DNA from: Cohnella laeviribosi DSM 21336
GTDB lineage: Bacteria; Bacillota; Bacilli; Paenibacillales; Paenibacillaceae
Direction: 5' to 3'
DNA length: 64,000 nucleotides
Assembly (NCBI RefSeq): GCF_000378425.1
Contig: NZ_KB899816.1
Location: 62,001 to 126,000 of the forward strand
The position numbers and the translations under genes were made by a program. This document shows, in pieces, positions 45,719-55,863 of this stretch (positions are counted from its first letter, which is position 1; each line of letters starts with the position of its first letter). Under the pieces are notes generated by a model. It ran no database searches, was not told the DNA's origin, and saw only the letters and a program-made list of their open reading frames with translations.

Positions 45719-45754
45719 ACCAAAAAGCCCGCAAAGCCCTAAGGCCTTGCGGGT
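45719..45754 (-). terminator. terminator of RNase P RNA
   Basis: CCCGCAAGGCC with GGCTTTGCGGG (one wobble, loop TTAG) followed by CTTTTTGG on the minus strand, eight bases after the RNA's 3' end. Confidence 0.92.
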
Positions 45755-45761
45755 TATGTAC

Positions 45762-46181
45762 GACCGGAAAGTTTGCCATAAGCCGGGTTCTGTTCTTCCG
45801 GTGGTATAACGGACCGGCAGGTCCTCCCACGTGATGGAAGCGACAATCATCTTTCTAGGCCGTACGTTACCGCACGGCTCAAGCGACCAACCCGAACGCA
45901 CCTCGGGCCAAGGCTGCGGCTTCGAGAGCCGCTGCGTTCCTCTTCGGTCTTGCTCCGGATGGGGTTTACCAGGAGCAAAGTCGCCAGTGCTCCTCGTGGT
46001 CTCTTACACCACGGTTCCACCCTTGCCTGTGCCGCAAAACGCGGCCATCGGCGGTCCGTTTCTGTGGCACTATCCTTCGGCTCGCGCCGACTGGACGTTA
46101 TCCAGCATCCTGCCCTGTGGAGCCCGGACTTTCCTCTCGCGGCAGACGCCGCCAGCGATTGTCTGTCAAACTTTCCGGTCC
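45762..46181 (-). ncRNA. rnpB: RNase P RNA, type A architecture
   Basis: Catalytic RNA that trims tRNA 5' ends. Ends are set by the P1 helix: GGACCGGAAAGTTTG (from 46181) with CAAACTTTCCGGTC (to 45762), about 420 nt. Diagnostic blocks on the minus strand: AGAGGAAAGTCCGGGCTCC, a P8 of the form CTGGATAACGTCCAG, GGATAGTGCCACAGAAA, GACCGCCGATGGCC, GGTAAACCCCATCCGGAGC and, at the 3' side, ACAGAACCCGGCTTAT. These follow the E. coli-like type A fold, not the Bacillus type B fold. Confidence 0.96.
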
Positions 46182-46189
46182 ATTAGCCT

Positions 46190-46218
46190 AGTATACCGCG
46201 AATCGGCTCAAGACACAA
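46190..46218 (-). promoter_or_regulatory. promoter of rnpB
   Basis: TTGTGT (46218-46213), 17 bases, TATACT (46195-46190), placing the start about eight bases downstream, right at the RNA 5' end. Confidence 0.65.
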
Positions 46219-46286
46219 CGGGAATCGCTGGATATGCGAACAACCGGCACGGATCCGGCGCAGGCGCCGGCCCGGCCGGTTGCCGG

Positions 46287-47402
46287 TTATTTCAGCCTGA
46301 ACGGCTCCGTATTGACTTGCGAGGCGATCACCTCGGTGGCGTATCCCTTTTCCTCCAAGCGCTCGCGCAGCCACTGCGCCGTTTTCGGCTTCATGATTTT
46401 TTCGGCATTGTGTCCCGGATCGATCAGAGCCAGCCCCATCGCGGCAGCGTCGTGCGCGGTATGGTAGTCGATGTCGCCCGTGACGAACACGTCCGCGCCC
46501 GCAAATTTCGCGTGGCGAATGTACCGGGAGCCCGAGCCGCCGAGCACCGCCACCTTCCGGACCGTTTTCGAGCCGTCGCCGACCGCCCGAACGAACGGAA
46601 CGTCAAAAGCCCGCTTGACCCGCTCCGCGAACGCGTCCAGACTTTCCGGCTCCGGCAGCGCGCCGACCCTTCCCAGCCCGAACGACCGGCCTTTCAAATC
46701 CATCGGGTAGATGTCGTAGGCCACTTCTTCGTACGGGTGCGCCTTCAGCATCGCCTGCACCGCCGCTTTCAGCGCGCTTTGGGGAACGACCGTCTCGATG
46801 CGCGTCTCCGCGACCGTTTCGAGCTTGCCCTGCTTCCCGATAAAGGGATCGGTTCCTTCCCTCGGCAGAAAGGTTCCCGTTCCCTCCACGTTAAAACTGC
46901 AGTGGCTGTAATTGCCGATCCACCCCGCGCCGGCGTTGAACAGGGCTTCCCTTACCGCTTCCCGGTGTTCGTTCGGCACAAAAACGGCCAGCTTGTACAG
47001 CTTGTCGGTATGCACTTCCTCCAGCACGCCGGTAACGTTCAGGCCGAGCGCTTCGGCCATCCAGTCGTTCATGCCTCCCTCGGCGGTGTCCAGGTTCGTG
47101 TGCGCCACATAAACGGCAATGTCCTTGCGGAGCAATTCGGCCGCCAGCGCGCCTTCCGGCGTATCCGTGCGGAGCGTCTTAAGCGGACGGTAGATCAGCG
47201 CATGATGGGCAATGATGAGCTCCGCGCCTGCCGCTGCCGCCTCTTCCACGACGGCGGGCGTCACGTCCAGCGCCACGAGCACGCGGCGGACCTCCTTCTG
47301 CAGCGTCCCGACCTGAAGGCCGATGCGGTCGTCCGGCACCGCATAATGTTTGGGCGCAAGCCTCTCCATAAACTGAATTATCGTTTCTCCGCGTGCAAAC
47401 AT
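46287..47402 (-). CDS. yqfO: Nif3-like dinuclear metal-centre protein (YqfO)
   Basis: 371 residues, like B. subtilis YqfO (373). Nif3 fold with metal-binding IAHHALIYRPLK near residue 63 and the C-terminal VTGDIDYHTAHDAA and IDPGHNAEK; the insert domain (about 130-235) is the PII-like CutA domain of long Nif3 proteins. Function remains uncertain; a GTP cyclohydrolase-like role has been suggested for the family. The ATG at 47402 follows GGGAGGTG and overlaps trmK by 25 bases. Confidence 0.93.
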   Translation of the reverse strand: MFARGETIIQFMERLAPKHYAVPDDRIGLQVGTLQKEVRRVLVALDVTPAVVEEAAAAGAELIIAHHALIYRPLKTLRTDTPEGALAAELLRKDIAVYVAHTNLDTAEGGMNDWMAEALGLNVTGVLEEVHTDKLYKLAVFVPNEHREAVREALFNAGAGWIGNYSHCSFNVEGTGTFLPREGTDPFIGKQGKLETVAETRIETVVPQSALKAAVQAMLKAHPYEEVAYDIYPMDLKGRSFGLGRVGALPEPESLDAFAERVKRAFDVPFVRAVGDGSKTVRKVAVLGGSGSRYIRHAKFAGADVFVTGDIDYHTAHDAAAMGLALIDPGHNAEKIMKPKTAQWLRERLEEKGYATEVIASQVNTEPFRLK

Positions 47403-48190
47403 GCGAGCACCTCCCGCAAAAGTTCCGTTTTCGCTTCCCATTCCCGCGCCTTCTCCGCCGTTTCCGGCGAATCGGACAGACGAAGCCGAGCCAAAATCTG
47501 TTCCCGCTTGCCGATTTCCTCGGTCCATTTCCGCCTGAACAGCTCGCCGCCTTCCCGCACCAGCAGCGGTCCCATCTCGTAAGCCAACGGCTCCGGCAGC
47601 TTCAGCCCTTCGTCCTGTCCCTTTCCCCGCGGCAATTGGATATCGTACAGCTCTCCGTTCCGTTCGTCGGCCTCTTTCTCATCGGGGGCCTTGACTGCGC
47701 GAAGCAGCGTGTAAATTTCCCCGCCTTCCTCCAGCAGCCGCTCCGCGTCCAGCACGTATCCGTGCTCCCGCAGCCAGCGGCGCACCTGATCCTCCGCCAC
47801 GTGAGGCGACAAAATCAAGGTGCGAACCCCTTCCAGACGGTCGCCGGCCGATTCCAGAATGCGCACGATCAGACTGCCGCCCATTCCGGCGATGCAAACG
47901 GTATCCGCTTCTCCGGGCGAAAGGACGGACAAGCCATCCCCTTGGCGGACGGATACGATCTCTTCCAAGCGGGCGTCGGCCACCTGGCGTCTAGCGGCTT
48001 CCGCCGGCCCGGCATGCACGTCGCCCGCCACCGCATACGCGATTTTTCCGGAGGCAGCCAAATAGACCGGCAGCAGCGCGTGATCCGTCCCGATGTCGGC
48101 AAATCTGGCGCCTTCCGGCACCCAATCGGCCAGGGCGGCCAGCCGCGCGGAAAGCCGGATTCCCATTTCTTTCGCTCGTTCATTCAGCAT
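47378..48190 (-). CDS. trmK: tRNA (adenine22-N1)-methyltransferase TrmK
   Basis: 270-residue SAM-dependent methyltransferase for m1A22 in bacterial tRNA. SAM-binding DIGTDHALLPVYL near residues 32-44 and IAGMGGSLIVRIL near 100 are family hallmarks; a coiled coil occupies the C-terminus. Ribosome site is weak at the ATG 48190; the next ATG, eight codons in, is also possible. It follows the membrane protein gene by three bases and overlaps yqfO, as in B. subtilis yqfN-yqfO. Confidence 0.92.
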   Translation of the reverse strand: MLNERAKEMGIRLSARLAALADWVPEGARFADIGTDHALLPVYLAASGKIAYAVAGDVHAGPAEAARRQVADARLEEIVSVRQGDGLSVLSPGEADTVCIAGMGGSLIVRILESAGDRLEGVRTLILSPHVAEDQVRRWLREHGYVLDAERLLEEGGEIYTLLRAVKAPDEKEADERNGELYDIQLPRGKGQDEGLKLPEPLAYEMGPLLVREGGELFRRKWTEEIGKREQILARLRLSDSPETAEKAREWEAKTELLREVLACLHAEKR

Positions 48191-48193
48191 AGA

Positions 48194-49027
48194 TTACGCA
48201 ACCCATTCCATCCAATGTTTTCTCCATTTGTACAAGCTGATGCCGGCAATCGCGATCTTGGCCAGCAATTGAAACGGAATCCACTGCGTGTCGATGCCGT
48301 ATAACGCGGAGTACAGTTCCGGCATAAACCACAGCACGATCGCCGTCGCGAACAAAACCGTTCCCGCGGAGCGGATTTTTACGCTGACGAACCAGCTGAG
48401 CCAGACAAACAAAACGGCGGCCGGAAGCCAGAACAGCTGCACCTCGATCCCGTTCGGCTCGTTTATTTTATGCGCCAGCGTCCAGGCGTACAGAACGACG
48501 ACGGCCATCCAGCCGCACCATTGCAACAATCCGAACCGCAGCGCGACGCCGACGCCGATCCAGGTCAGGGCGCACACGATAAGCAGCAGGACGGGGCCCG
48601 CTCCCTTCTCCCAGCCGTGAAGATGCAAAATCGCCATTCCCGAGACGAGCAGAAGCAGCATGCCCGTCCCGAGCAGGAGAAACGCGCGATGCGGAAGCCT
48701 GTCCCGCCACCGGGCGCCTCCGGCGACAAAGCCGGCCGTCGCTGCGGCCGCAAGTCCGATTTGCAATGCAAGGGGAAACGCGTTAAAATAAAGTACAACC
48801 AAGCAGATCAAGGCAAAAATGCCAAATCCAAGCAACCATTGCCTGCGGGACGCCTGCTCGATTTTGCGAACGGCCCGGCCAACCAGATTTTTCGGCCGGT
48901 CTTCCAAATCATCCAGATACAGATTTTGCAGAAAGTCGCAATATTGCTCCGGAAGCAGCTTGCTTCTCCGCCAGGATTCGATTTCGTTCACGATTAATTT
49001 TTTCTTATCCCCATCCGATACAGGCAT
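48194..49027 (-). CDS. multi-pass membrane protein of unknown function
   Basis: 277 residues: a soluble charged N-terminus (about 1-62) with LLPEQYCDFLQNLY, then about eight predicted helices. No family recognised. It begins just after the sigA terminator and is coupled to trmK by a 3-base gap, so it is the first gene of a separate unit with trmK and yqfO. The N-terminal segment could be a small protein-binding domain. Confidence 0.8.
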   Translation of the reverse strand: MPVSDGDKKKLIVNEIESWRRSKLLPEQYCDFLQNLYLDDLEDRPKNLVGRAVRKIEQASRRQWLLGFGIFALICLVVLYFNAFPLALQIGLAAAATAGFVAGGARWRDRLPHRAFLLLGTGMLLLLVSGMAILHLHGWEKGAGPVLLLIVCALTWIGVGVALRFGLLQWCGWMAVVVLYAWTLAHKINEPNGIEVQLFWLPAAVLFVWLSWFVSVKIRSAGTVLFATAIVLWFMPELYSALYGIDTQWIPFQLLAKIAIAGISLYKWRKHWMEWVA

Positions 49028-49054
49028 GCCGATTCGCTCCTTTCCGATTGGAAC

Positions 49055-49087
49055 AAAAAGACCTTCAACCGTCTCGGCAGAAGGTCT
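49055..49087 (-). terminator. terminator of the dnaG-sigA operon
   Basis: AGACCTTC and GAAGGTCT stem with a 13-base loop, followed by TTTTTG on the minus strand. Confidence 0.8.
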
Positions 49088-49114
49088 CCCAATCAGGCTA
49101 ATACCTGTATCGGC

Positions 49115-50239
49115 TTATTCGAGGAAATCTTTTAGCCGTTTGCTGCGGCTCGGATGGCGCAGCTTGCGCAACGCCTTCGCCTCAATCTGGCGAATCCGTT
49201 CGCGGGTAACGCCGAACACCTTGCCCACTTCTTCCAGGGTGCGCGTACGCCCGTCGTCGAGGCCGAAGCGCAATCTCAGCACATTCTCTTCCCGTTCGGT
49301 CAGCGTATCGAGCACGTCTTCCAGCTGTTCCTTCAGCAGTTCGTAGGCGGCGGCGTCAGCCGGGGCCAGCGCTTCCTGGTCTTCGATGAAGTCGCCGAGA
49401 TGGGAATCGTCTTCTTCCCCGATCGGCGTTTCCAGCGATACCGGCTCTTGCGCGATTTTCATGATTTCGCGGACTTTATCCACGCTCAAATCCATTTGCT
49501 CGGCAATTTCTTCCGGCGTCGGCTCGCGCCCAAGCTCCTGGAGCAGTTGACGGGACACCCGAATCAGCTTGTTGATCGTTTCGACCATATGCACCGGTAT
49601 CCGGATCGTGCGGGCTTGGTCGGCGATAGCGCGGGTAATGGCTTGACGGATCCACCATGTTGCATACGTGCTGAACTTGTAGCCTTTCGTATGGTCGAAT
49701 TTCTCGACCGCCTTCAGAAGGCCCATATTGCCTTCCTGAATCAAATCGAGAAAGAGCATGCCTCGTCCGACATAACGCTTGGCGATGCTGACAACAAGAC
49801 GAAGGTTCGCTTCGGCCAGTCTCTTTTTCGCCTCTTCCCCGTCCTGTCCGCCGCTTTCGATTTTTTTGGCAAGTTCGACTTCGTCGTCCGCTCCGAGCAG
49901 CGGAACTCGTCCGATTTCCTTCAAATACATGCGGACCGGGTCGTTGATTTTGATTCCGGGAGGCAGAGACAGATCGTCATCGAAATTGAAATCGTCGTTT
50001 CCGTCTTCATCGCCGTTTCTGCCAAGCTCGTCGTGATCGTTGGCCACCTCGATGCCAAGGTCCGCCAGCTGCTCGAAAAACTCGTCGATTTGATCGGGAT
50101 CCTGATCGAATGGAGACAGCTTCTCCATGATCTCTTTATAGGTCAGAGAGCCTTTCTTTTTGCCCTGCTCAAGCAATTGCGCCTTGACCTGTTCCAATGT
50201 CGCTTCCGTTTCCAACCCGGTGTGTTGATCGTTCGCCAT
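49115..50239 (-). CDS. sigA: housekeeping RNA polymerase sigma factor SigA (RpoD)
   Basis: 374 residues (B. subtilis SigA 371). Acidic region 1.1 (about 20-90), region 2 with [20 protein letters not shown] and [20 protein letters not shown], which melt and read the -10, region 3, and region 4.2 helix-turn-helix [20 protein letters not shown]. The ATG at 50239 has GGAGGGAG upstream; the 90-base extension is dnaG-sigA spacer. The end of the macromolecular synthesis operon. Confidence 0.97.
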   Translation of the reverse strand: MANDQHTGLETEATLEQVKAQLLEQGKKKGSLTYKEIMEKLSPFDQDPDQIDEFFEQLADLGIEVANDHDELGRNGDEDGNDDFNFDDDLSLPPGIKINDPVRMYLKEIGRVPLLGADDEVELAKKIESGGQDGEEAKKRLAEANLRLVVSIAKRYVGRGMLFLDLIQEGNMGLLKAVEKFDHTKGYKFSTYATWWIRQAITRAIADQARTIRIPVHMVETINKLIRVSRQLLQELGREPTPEEIAEQMDLSVDKVREIMKIAQEPVSLETPIGEEDDSHLGDFIEDQEALAPADAAAYELLKEQLEDVLDTLTEREENVLRLRFGLDDGRTRTLEEVGKVFGVTRERIRQIEAKALRKLRHPSRSKRLKDFLE

Positions 50240-50270
50240 TACCGACTCCCTCCTCCCCGGATCATCCGCA

Positions 50271-52094
50271 TCAAGCATCCTTGCGCTGTTTCTCCAGGGC
50301 GATAATCTCTGTTCCAATTTGTACGGCAAGCATGATGTCTCCGGCCCGCTCCGCGCGAAGCATCTCCTCTTTTTTTCTCTCGATTTCGCGGGTTAGCGCG
50401 GCCTGACCGATCGTGCGAATGCAATCCTCCATAACCTTCTCGTCAAAAGGGATATCCTCCATCGCGAGGGCGCTGGCCACCCGCTCGAGTCGTTCATCCT
50501 GCAAAAAAGCGGTAAACCGGCTGACATCGGGATCGTTGCCTTGCGCGTAATAAGCGTATAAATAAGCAGCAATGGCTGCATGATCCTCTATATGAAAGCC
50601 GTCTCCTATCCGATCCCGGACGGCAAATGCCGTTTCCGCGTCCTGCATCATCCAGGAGATCAGCTGGCGTTCCGCCTGCACATAGGCGGGAGCAAGCGAC
50701 GGATGGCGGGATGAAGTTCGCTTTTCATTCCATACATTATTCCACGTTCCGCCAGGAATATCCCCAGTTGTTCCCAATTTTTCCTGACGGCGGATGTCGG
50801 CGACCTCCTGCTTCAGGGTATCAAGCGAAACGTCGAACTCCTGAGCCAGCTCTTTCAGGATCAACTCCCGTTCCGTCGGAGACGGTTGCCTTGCGACGAG
50901 GCGGGCCGCATCGCGCAAGTACCGAATCTTCCCATCTTCTTCTAGGAGTATATGGGATTTCCTTAAATAGATGAGTTGAAATTTGATGGCCGAAACCGCG
51001 CCTTCGACGATTTCCCGGACAAAAGCTTCCGGACCGTTTTGCGTTATGAATTCGTCGGGGTCCGTCTTCGCCGGCAGAAGCCCGACCCTTACCCGAAGCC
51101 CGACGGCTTCAAGCAAGGGGATGCTTTTGTGGGCGGCGGCTTGTCCGGCGTCGTCGCCGTCGTAGCAGACAATCGCCTCGTCCGCGAACCGCCTGAGCAG
51201 CGCCGCATGTTCGGCCGTGAGCGCCGTGCCCATCGTGGCGACGCCGTTGGTCACTCCCGCGTGCCAAGCTTTAATGCAGTCGACATACCCCTCGAACAGC
51301 ACGACCTGCCTCGTCTTGCGGATCGCGCTTCGGGCATCGTGCAGCCTGTACAGCGTTCGGCTCTTGTTGAAAAGCGGGGTCTCGGGGGAATTCAAATATT
51401 TGGGCTGCCCGCTTGTCATCAGCCTTCCCGCAAAAGCGGCGATTCGTCCGTCGGGGCCGCGGATCGGGAACATGATCCGGTCCCGAAACCGGTCTACGTA
51501 GCCTTCTCCTTCCTGCCGTCTGGACAGAAGGCCTCCGCGCTCCATATCCGCAAGCGAAAAACCTTTCCTCTCCAGCGCCTTAGCCAGCGTATCCCACTTG
51601 GCAGGCGCATAGCCGATGCCGAATTCTTCGATCAGCTTGTCGTGAATGCCGCGGGAGCGCAAATACTCCATCGCCGGCTTGCCCGCTTGCGTGTTGCGAA
51701 GCACGTAACGGTACAGCTTGGCGGCGTATTCGTGGGCCTCGTGCAGCACGTCTTTCTCCCGCTGGCGCGGGGACGGCTCTCCTTGAGGCCGGGCCCAGGT
51801 TACCGGCAAGCCCGCCTCCTCGGCCATACGCTTCACCGCTTCGGGAAAGGTCTCGTTTTCCATCTCCATCACGAACTTGATGACGTTGCCGCTCTTGCCG
51901 CAGCCGTAGCAATGGAAAATCTGCTTCTCCGGCGTTACGGTAAACGACGGCGTCTTCTCGGAGTGGAACGGACAAAGCCCGACCAAATACTTTCCTCGTT
52001 TGGACAAATGAACGTAACGACCGACCGTCTCCCCGATCTCGTAACGCTTAAGAACCTCGTCAATCGTCTGCTGCGGAATCAAGCCGCTGTTCAT
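50271..52094 (-). CDS. dnaG: DNA primase DnaG
   Basis: Makes RNA primers at the replication fork. 607 residues: CHC2 zinc finger with C41, H44, C62 and C65; RNA polymerase core; Toprim domain with [11 protein letters not shown] and [12 protein letters not shown]-terminal DnaB-binding helical region. The ATG at 52094 follows GAAGGTGG; the longer frame upstream overlaps the yqxD end region. Second gene of yqxD-dnaG-sigA. Confidence 0.97.
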   Translation of the reverse strand: MNSGLIPQQTIDEVLKRYEIGETVGRYVHLSKRGKYLVGLCPFHSEKTPSFTVTPEKQIFHCYGCGKSGNVIKFVMEMENETFPEAVKRMAEEAGLPVTWARPQGEPSPRQREKDVLHEAHEYAAKLYRYVLRNTQAGKPAMEYLRSRGIHDKLIEEFGIGYAPAKWDTLAKALERKGFSLADMERGGLLSRRQEGEGYVDRFRDRIMFPIRGPDGRIAAFAGRLMTSGQPKYLNSPETPLFNKSRTLYRLHDARSAIRKTRQVVLFEGYVDCIKAWHAGVTNGVATMGTALTAEHAALLRRFADEAIVCYDGDDAGQAAAHKSIPLLEAVGLRVRVGLLPAKTDPDEFITQNGPEAFVREIVEGAVSAIKFQLIYLRKSHILLEEDGKIRYLRDAARLVARQPSPTERELILKELAQEFDVSLDTLKQEVADIRRQEKLGTTGDIPGGTWNNVWNEKRTSSRHPSLAPAYVQAERQLISWMMQDAETAFAVRDRIGDGFHIEDHAAIAAYLYAYYAQGNDPDVSRFTAFLQDERLERVASALAMEDIPFDEKVMEDCIRTIGQAALTREIERKKEEMLRAERAGDIMLAVQIGTEIIALEKQRKDA

Positions 52095-52253
52095 CGTGCG
52101 TCCACCTTCTTCAGCGCGAACCGGCGGCGGATGCGGACAAACGAAAGAACGTCCCGAGACGCCCCAAAGAGACTTGTCCTTCTCCGCAAGCCGGAACGCC
52201 GACAACGAAAGTTCCTTCGGAACCTTCCGGCCGATCTATGTGTGTATTATTCG

Positions 52254-52724
52254 CTAGCGATCCCGGTTCTCCTGCATTTCTAGCAGCAACTGTGTCAGCT
52301 TTTGTTGAAATCTGACTCGGTCTTCGCTTGAAAAAGCCTTGGGTCCCTTGGTGCGCAAGCCTCCTCGTCGCAATCTGGCCGATTCGTGCCGCTGCGCCAG
52401 CAGCCCATCGATATCGGCTTCCGTAATCCGGTGTCCCCGCGGCGTCAATACGGCGGAACCCCGCGCCAGGCCGATCGCGGCAAGACCGTAATCGCCCGTC
52501 ACCAGAACATCCCTGGATGTCAGCACGTTGGCGATATAAAGGTCGGCCGACTGCGGGCCGGCGTCCACCGTCACGACTTCCACCTGCGGTTCGCGCGCCA
52601 GCGCGTGGGCATTGGAGGATACCATGAGTGCCGTCGCCCCGCAGCTGCGCACCGTTCGACCGATTTCCGTCTTGACGGGACAAGCGTCTCCGTCCACCAC
52701 AACCCGATTCCGATACGGGAGCAT
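52254..52724 (-). CDS. yqxD: YaiI/YqxD family protein (DUF188)
   Basis: 156 residues. Conserved acidic motifs VVVDGDACPVK near the N-terminus and DVLVTGDYGLAAIGLARGS are those of the PIN-like NYN/YaiI family, suggesting a nuclease fold; function not established. It precedes dnaG as in B. subtilis, and the operon promoter lies just upstream. Confidence 0.88.
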   Translation of the reverse strand: MLPYRNRVVVDGDACPVKTEIGRTVRSCGATALMVSSNAHALAREPQVEVVTVDAGPQSADLYIANVLTSRDVLVTGDYGLAAIGLARGSAVLTPRGHRITEADIDGLLAQRHESARLRRGGLRTKGPKAFSSEDRVRFQQKLTQLLLEMQENRDR

Positions 52725-52762
52725 CCGACATCACCGCGTATTCCACCAAAGTTTGCCGTATT

Positions 52763-52845
52763 ATTATATACGTCAAAGCGGACCAAAATCCTGCCTTTGA
52801 CTCATTAAATTTTAAAATAATAAACCTTGCGGACGAAGATGTCAA
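52763..52845 (-). promoter_or_regulatory. promoters of the yqxD-dnaG-sigA operon
   Basis: A near-consensus SigA promoter, TTGACA (52845-52840), 17 bases, TATTAT (52822-52817), and a second TATAAT (52768-52763) with a poor -35. Both read towards yqxD in an AT-rich island. Tandem promoters are usual for the sigA operon. Confidence 0.75.
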
Positions 52846-52898
52846 TACTTTATGCCATTTCTGTATCGATGGTTTGAGAAGGCTTGCATCCGCCCGAC

Positions 52899-52945
52899 AA
52901 ACGTCAGGCAACCCGCTTGTCGAAAAAGCCGGCTGCCTGACGTTT
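52899..52945 (-). terminator. 12-bp stem-loop at the end of ppsR
   Basis: AAACGTCAGGCA and TGCCTGACGTTT pair around a 23-base loop; the ppsR stop overlaps the arm. Only TTTG follows on the minus strand, so termination is likely but not classic. Confidence 0.6.
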
Positions 52946-53750
52946 ACGCGTAATTGAAATGTTCCAGGATCAGGCTCGCCGTCTCCTCCACGGCTTTGTT
53001 CGAAACGTCGATGACAACGCAGCCGATCTGTTTCATGATCCGATGGGCATATTCCAGCTCCTGCTCGATGCGCTCCATCGTCGCGTAGGAAGCCGTATCC
53101 GGAAGGCCGAGCGCCTTGAGCCGCTCCTTGCGGATGGCGTTCAGGGCGTCGGTGCGGATGGTCAGTCCGATCACCTTGCGCGGATCGACTTGAAACAGTT
53201 CCTTAGGCGGCGCCAGTTCGGGAACGAGCGGCACGTTGGCCACCTTGAACGTCTTGTGGGCGAGCACCATCGACAACGGCGTCTTGGACGTGCGGGAAAC
53301 GCCGGTGAGCACGATATCGGCCTTGCAGATGCCCGTTACGTCCCGCGCGTCGTCGTAGCGGACCGCAAACTCGACCGCCTCGACCTTGCGGAAATATCCC
53401 GCGTCGAGCACGTGGTTGAGACCGGGCTCGTGCCGCGAAGGCCTGCCGAACCGCCGCTCCATCTGCTCGATCAGCGGCCCGAGCAGATCCACCGCGGGAA
53501 TGCCCCGGGCGGCGGCTTGCTTCGCCATGCGCTCCCTGAGCTCCGGAATGACAAGCGTATAAAGCACGATCCCGTCGGAGGCGGCCATGTCCAGCACCGA
53601 ATCGATCGCTTCGACCGTCTGGATGAAGCCGATCCGGCGAATGTGGACCTGCAGCGGATGAAACTGCGCCGCCGCCGCCCGAACCGCTTGCTCGCCGGTG
53701 TCCCCGGCGGAATCGGAAGCGACGTACACGGTTACGCTGTCGCGCGCCAT
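52944..53750 (-). CDS. ppsR: pyruvate,phosphate dikinase regulatory protein (YqfL)
   Basis: Bifunctional ADP-dependent kinase and Pi-dependent phosphorylase of the DUF299 family, which switches pyruvate,phosphate dikinase (or PEP synthase) off and on. 268 residues from the ATG at 53750 (GGGGAGGG six bases upstream). Family motif GVSRTSKTPLSMVLAHK with the P-loop is near residues 147-163; the N-terminus VYVASDSAGDTGE is also typical. It follows glyS; in B. subtilis ccpN lies between them. Confidence 0.93.
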   Translation of the reverse strand: MARDSVTVYVASDSAGDTGEQAVRAAAAQFHPLQVHIRRIGFIQTVEAIDSVLDMAASDGIVLYTLVIPELRERMAKQAAARGIPAVDLLGPLIEQMERRFGRPSRHEPGLNHVLDAGYFRKVEAVEFAVRYDDARDVTGICKADIVLTGVSRTSKTPLSMVLAHKTFKVANVPLVPELAPPKELFQVDPRKVIGLTIRTDALNAIRKERLKALGLPDTASYATMERIEQELEYAHRIMKQIGCVVIDVSNKAVEETASLILEHFNYA

Positions 53751-53775
53751 TACGATCCCTCCCCGGCCCTTCGAA

Positions 53776-55863
53776 TTAGCCGGCCAATTTGGAAAAATCG
53801 GCAAACGAGCGGATGTCGTCCGCGATGGTGGCCAGCAGCGACAGGCGGTTGCGGCGGACCGCTTCGTCCTGGGCCATGACCATCACCGATTCGAAGAAAT
53901 CGCCGACCGGCTCCGCGAGCAACGCGAGCGCCTCGAGCGCGGCGGCAAGCTCTCCGCCGAGAACCGCCTTCTCATACTGCCCGTGCGCTTTCTGCCACGC
54001 CTCGTAAAGCTTGCCTTCGGCCGGCTCCGCGAACAGCCGCGCGTCCACCTGGCGGGATTCGTCCGCTTTCGCCGCCAGATTGCACACCCGGTTAAACGCC
54101 TCCACGGCGGGGCGGAACGCTTCCTTGCGGTCCCCGTCGCCCACCGCCGCCTGCAGCGCCTGAGCCCGCAAGACGGTGCGGCGAACGTCGTCGCAACCTG
54201 CTTCGAGCACCGCGTCGACCACGTCGTAGCGGATGTGCTGTTCCGCAAGCACGTTTTTGACGCGAAGCGCGAAGAATTCGTTCAGGTCCTTCAAAATATC
54301 CATCGCATCCCGCTTGAGGCCCCGGGCTTCATGGACATCGAGGGCGATCCGGAACAGCTCCGGCAGCGTCAGCTCCAGCCCGTGCGCGAGCAGCGTCGAT
54401 ACGATGCCCGCCGCCTGGCGGCGCAGCGCATACGGGTCCTGCGAGCCGGTCGGTACGATGCCGATCGAGAAGCAGCCGACGATCGTGTCGATCTTGTCGG
54501 CGATCCCGACGATCGCGCCTACCGGCGAAGCCGGCGGCGTGTCGCCCGCATTGCGCGGCGAGTAGTGCTCGTTGATCGCCCGCGCCACTTCGGCCCGCTC
54601 TCCGGCCTTCAGGGCGTAATCCTCGCCCATGATGCCCTGAAGTTCCGGAAACTCGTATACCATCTGGGTCACGAGGTCGAACTTGCAAATGTCGGCCGTC
54701 CGGCTGACGTCCGCCCGCACCTGCTCGTCCGCGCGAAGCTGCTGCGCGAGACGGTCGGAGATGGCGCGGACGCGGCGCACTTTGTCCGCGACGGTGCCGA
54801 GCTCCTCGTGGTAGACGATGTTCTCCAGCTTGGCGAGGAACTCGGGAATTTGCACCTTCTGGTCCTCTTCGTAGAAGAATTTCGCATCCGAAAGCCGGGC
54901 GCGCAGCACCTTTTCATTGCCTTTCGCCACCGTTTCCAGGGAAACGTCGTCGCCGTTGCGCACCGTGACGAAGTGGGGCTTCAGCTTGCCGTCTGCTCCC
55001 AGCACCGGGAAGTAGCGCTGATGCTCGCGCATCGACGTGATCAGCACTTCCTGCGGAATGTTCAGGAACGACGGATCGAACGAACCGTACAGCACCTGCG
55101 GCTTCTCGACCAGGAACAGCACTTCCTCCAGCAGGTCCTCCTTGACGGCGATCCGCCACCCCTTCGCTTCCGCCAGCTTCCGGATGCCGTCCTCGATCAG
55201 CCGCTGCCGCTCGTCGATATCGGCAATGACATGCTGCTCCCGCAGCTTCTCCAGATATTGCTTCGGCTCCTCGATGACCGCATCCGCGCCGAGGAAGCGA
55301 TGGCCCCGCGTCACATTGCCGCTTCGGACGCCCGCAATCTCAAACGGAACGACCTCCGTGCCGTACAGAGCGACAAGCCAGCGGATCGGGCGGACAAACC
55401 GCAATTCGTGCGCTCCCCAGCGCATGTTTTTCGGAAAGGTCAAAGACGTGATCAACTGCGTCAGCGCTTCGGGCAGCAGTCCCGCCGTCTCCAGGCCGGC
55501 GCTCGACTTATTGGCAAATACGTACTCGACGCCGCCGAGTTCCTTGAAAAACAGCTTCTCCGGCTCCACCCCCTGGCTGCGGGCGAAGCCGAGCGCCGCC
55601 TTCGTCCAGGCGCCGCTGTCGTCGAGCGCGATTTTGCGGGCCGGGCCCTTCACTTCCTCGCTGACGTCCGCCTGCTTTTCGGCAAGGCCCTCGACCAGCA
55701 CCGCGAGCCGGCGGGGCGTCGCGAACGCGCGCACGGCGCCGTACTCCAGCCTGCTGCCCTCCAGCCATTTCTCCGTCTTTTCCTTGAGCTGGTCGATCGC
55801 TCCCCGCACGAAGCGCGCGGGCACCTCTTCCAGCCCGATTTCCAGCAGCAGATCCTTAGCCAT
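53776..55863 (-). CDS. glyS: glycyl-tRNA synthetase beta subunit
   Basis: 695 residues; beta chain of the bacterial alpha2beta2 enzyme, with tRNA-binding and HD-like regions and a C-terminal DALR anticodon domain. Starts [19 protein letters not shown], contains [14 protein letters not shown] and EHQRYFPV, all family typical. It overlaps glyQ by eight bases, so the two chains are coupled, and both are controlled by the T-box upstream. Confidence 0.97.
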   Translation of the reverse strand: MAKDLLLEIGLEEVPARFVRGAIDQLKEKTEKWLEGSRLEYGAVRAFATPRRLAVLVEGLAEKQADVSEEVKGPARKIALDDSGAWTKAALGFARSQGVEPEKLFFKELGGVEYVFANKSSAGLETAGLLPEALTQLITSLTFPKNMRWGAHELRFVRPIRWLVALYGTEVVPFEIAGVRSGNVTRGHRFLGADAVIEEPKQYLEKLREQHVIADIDERQRLIEDGIRKLAEAKGWRIAVKEDLLEEVLFLVEKPQVLYGSFDPSFLNIPQEVLITSMREHQRYFPVLGADGKLKPHFVTVRNGDDVSLETVAKGNEKVLRARLSDAKFFYEEDQKVQIPEFLAKLENIVYHEELGTVADKVRRVRAISDRLAQQLRADEQVRADVSRTADICKFDLVTQMVYEFPELQGIMGEDYALKAGERAEVARAINEHYSPRNAGDTPPASPVGAIVGIADKIDTIVGCFSIGIVPTGSQDPYALRRQAAGIVSTLLAHGLELTLPELFRIALDVHEARGLKRDAMDILKDLNEFFALRVKNVLAEQHIRYDVVDAVLEAGCDDVRRTVLRAQALQAAVGDGDRKEAFRPAVEAFNRVCNLAAKADESRQVDARLFAEPAEGKLYEAWQKAHGQYEKAVLGGELAAALEALALLAEPVGDFFESVMVMAQDEAVRRNRLSLLATIADDIRSFADFSKLAG

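Noticed and set aside
45831-47582. Long plus-strand frame of 583 codons across rnpB and the nif3 region
   Set aside because: It is antisense to RNase P RNA and nif3, has no recognisable domain and no ribosome site. High GC content makes long antisense frames common here.
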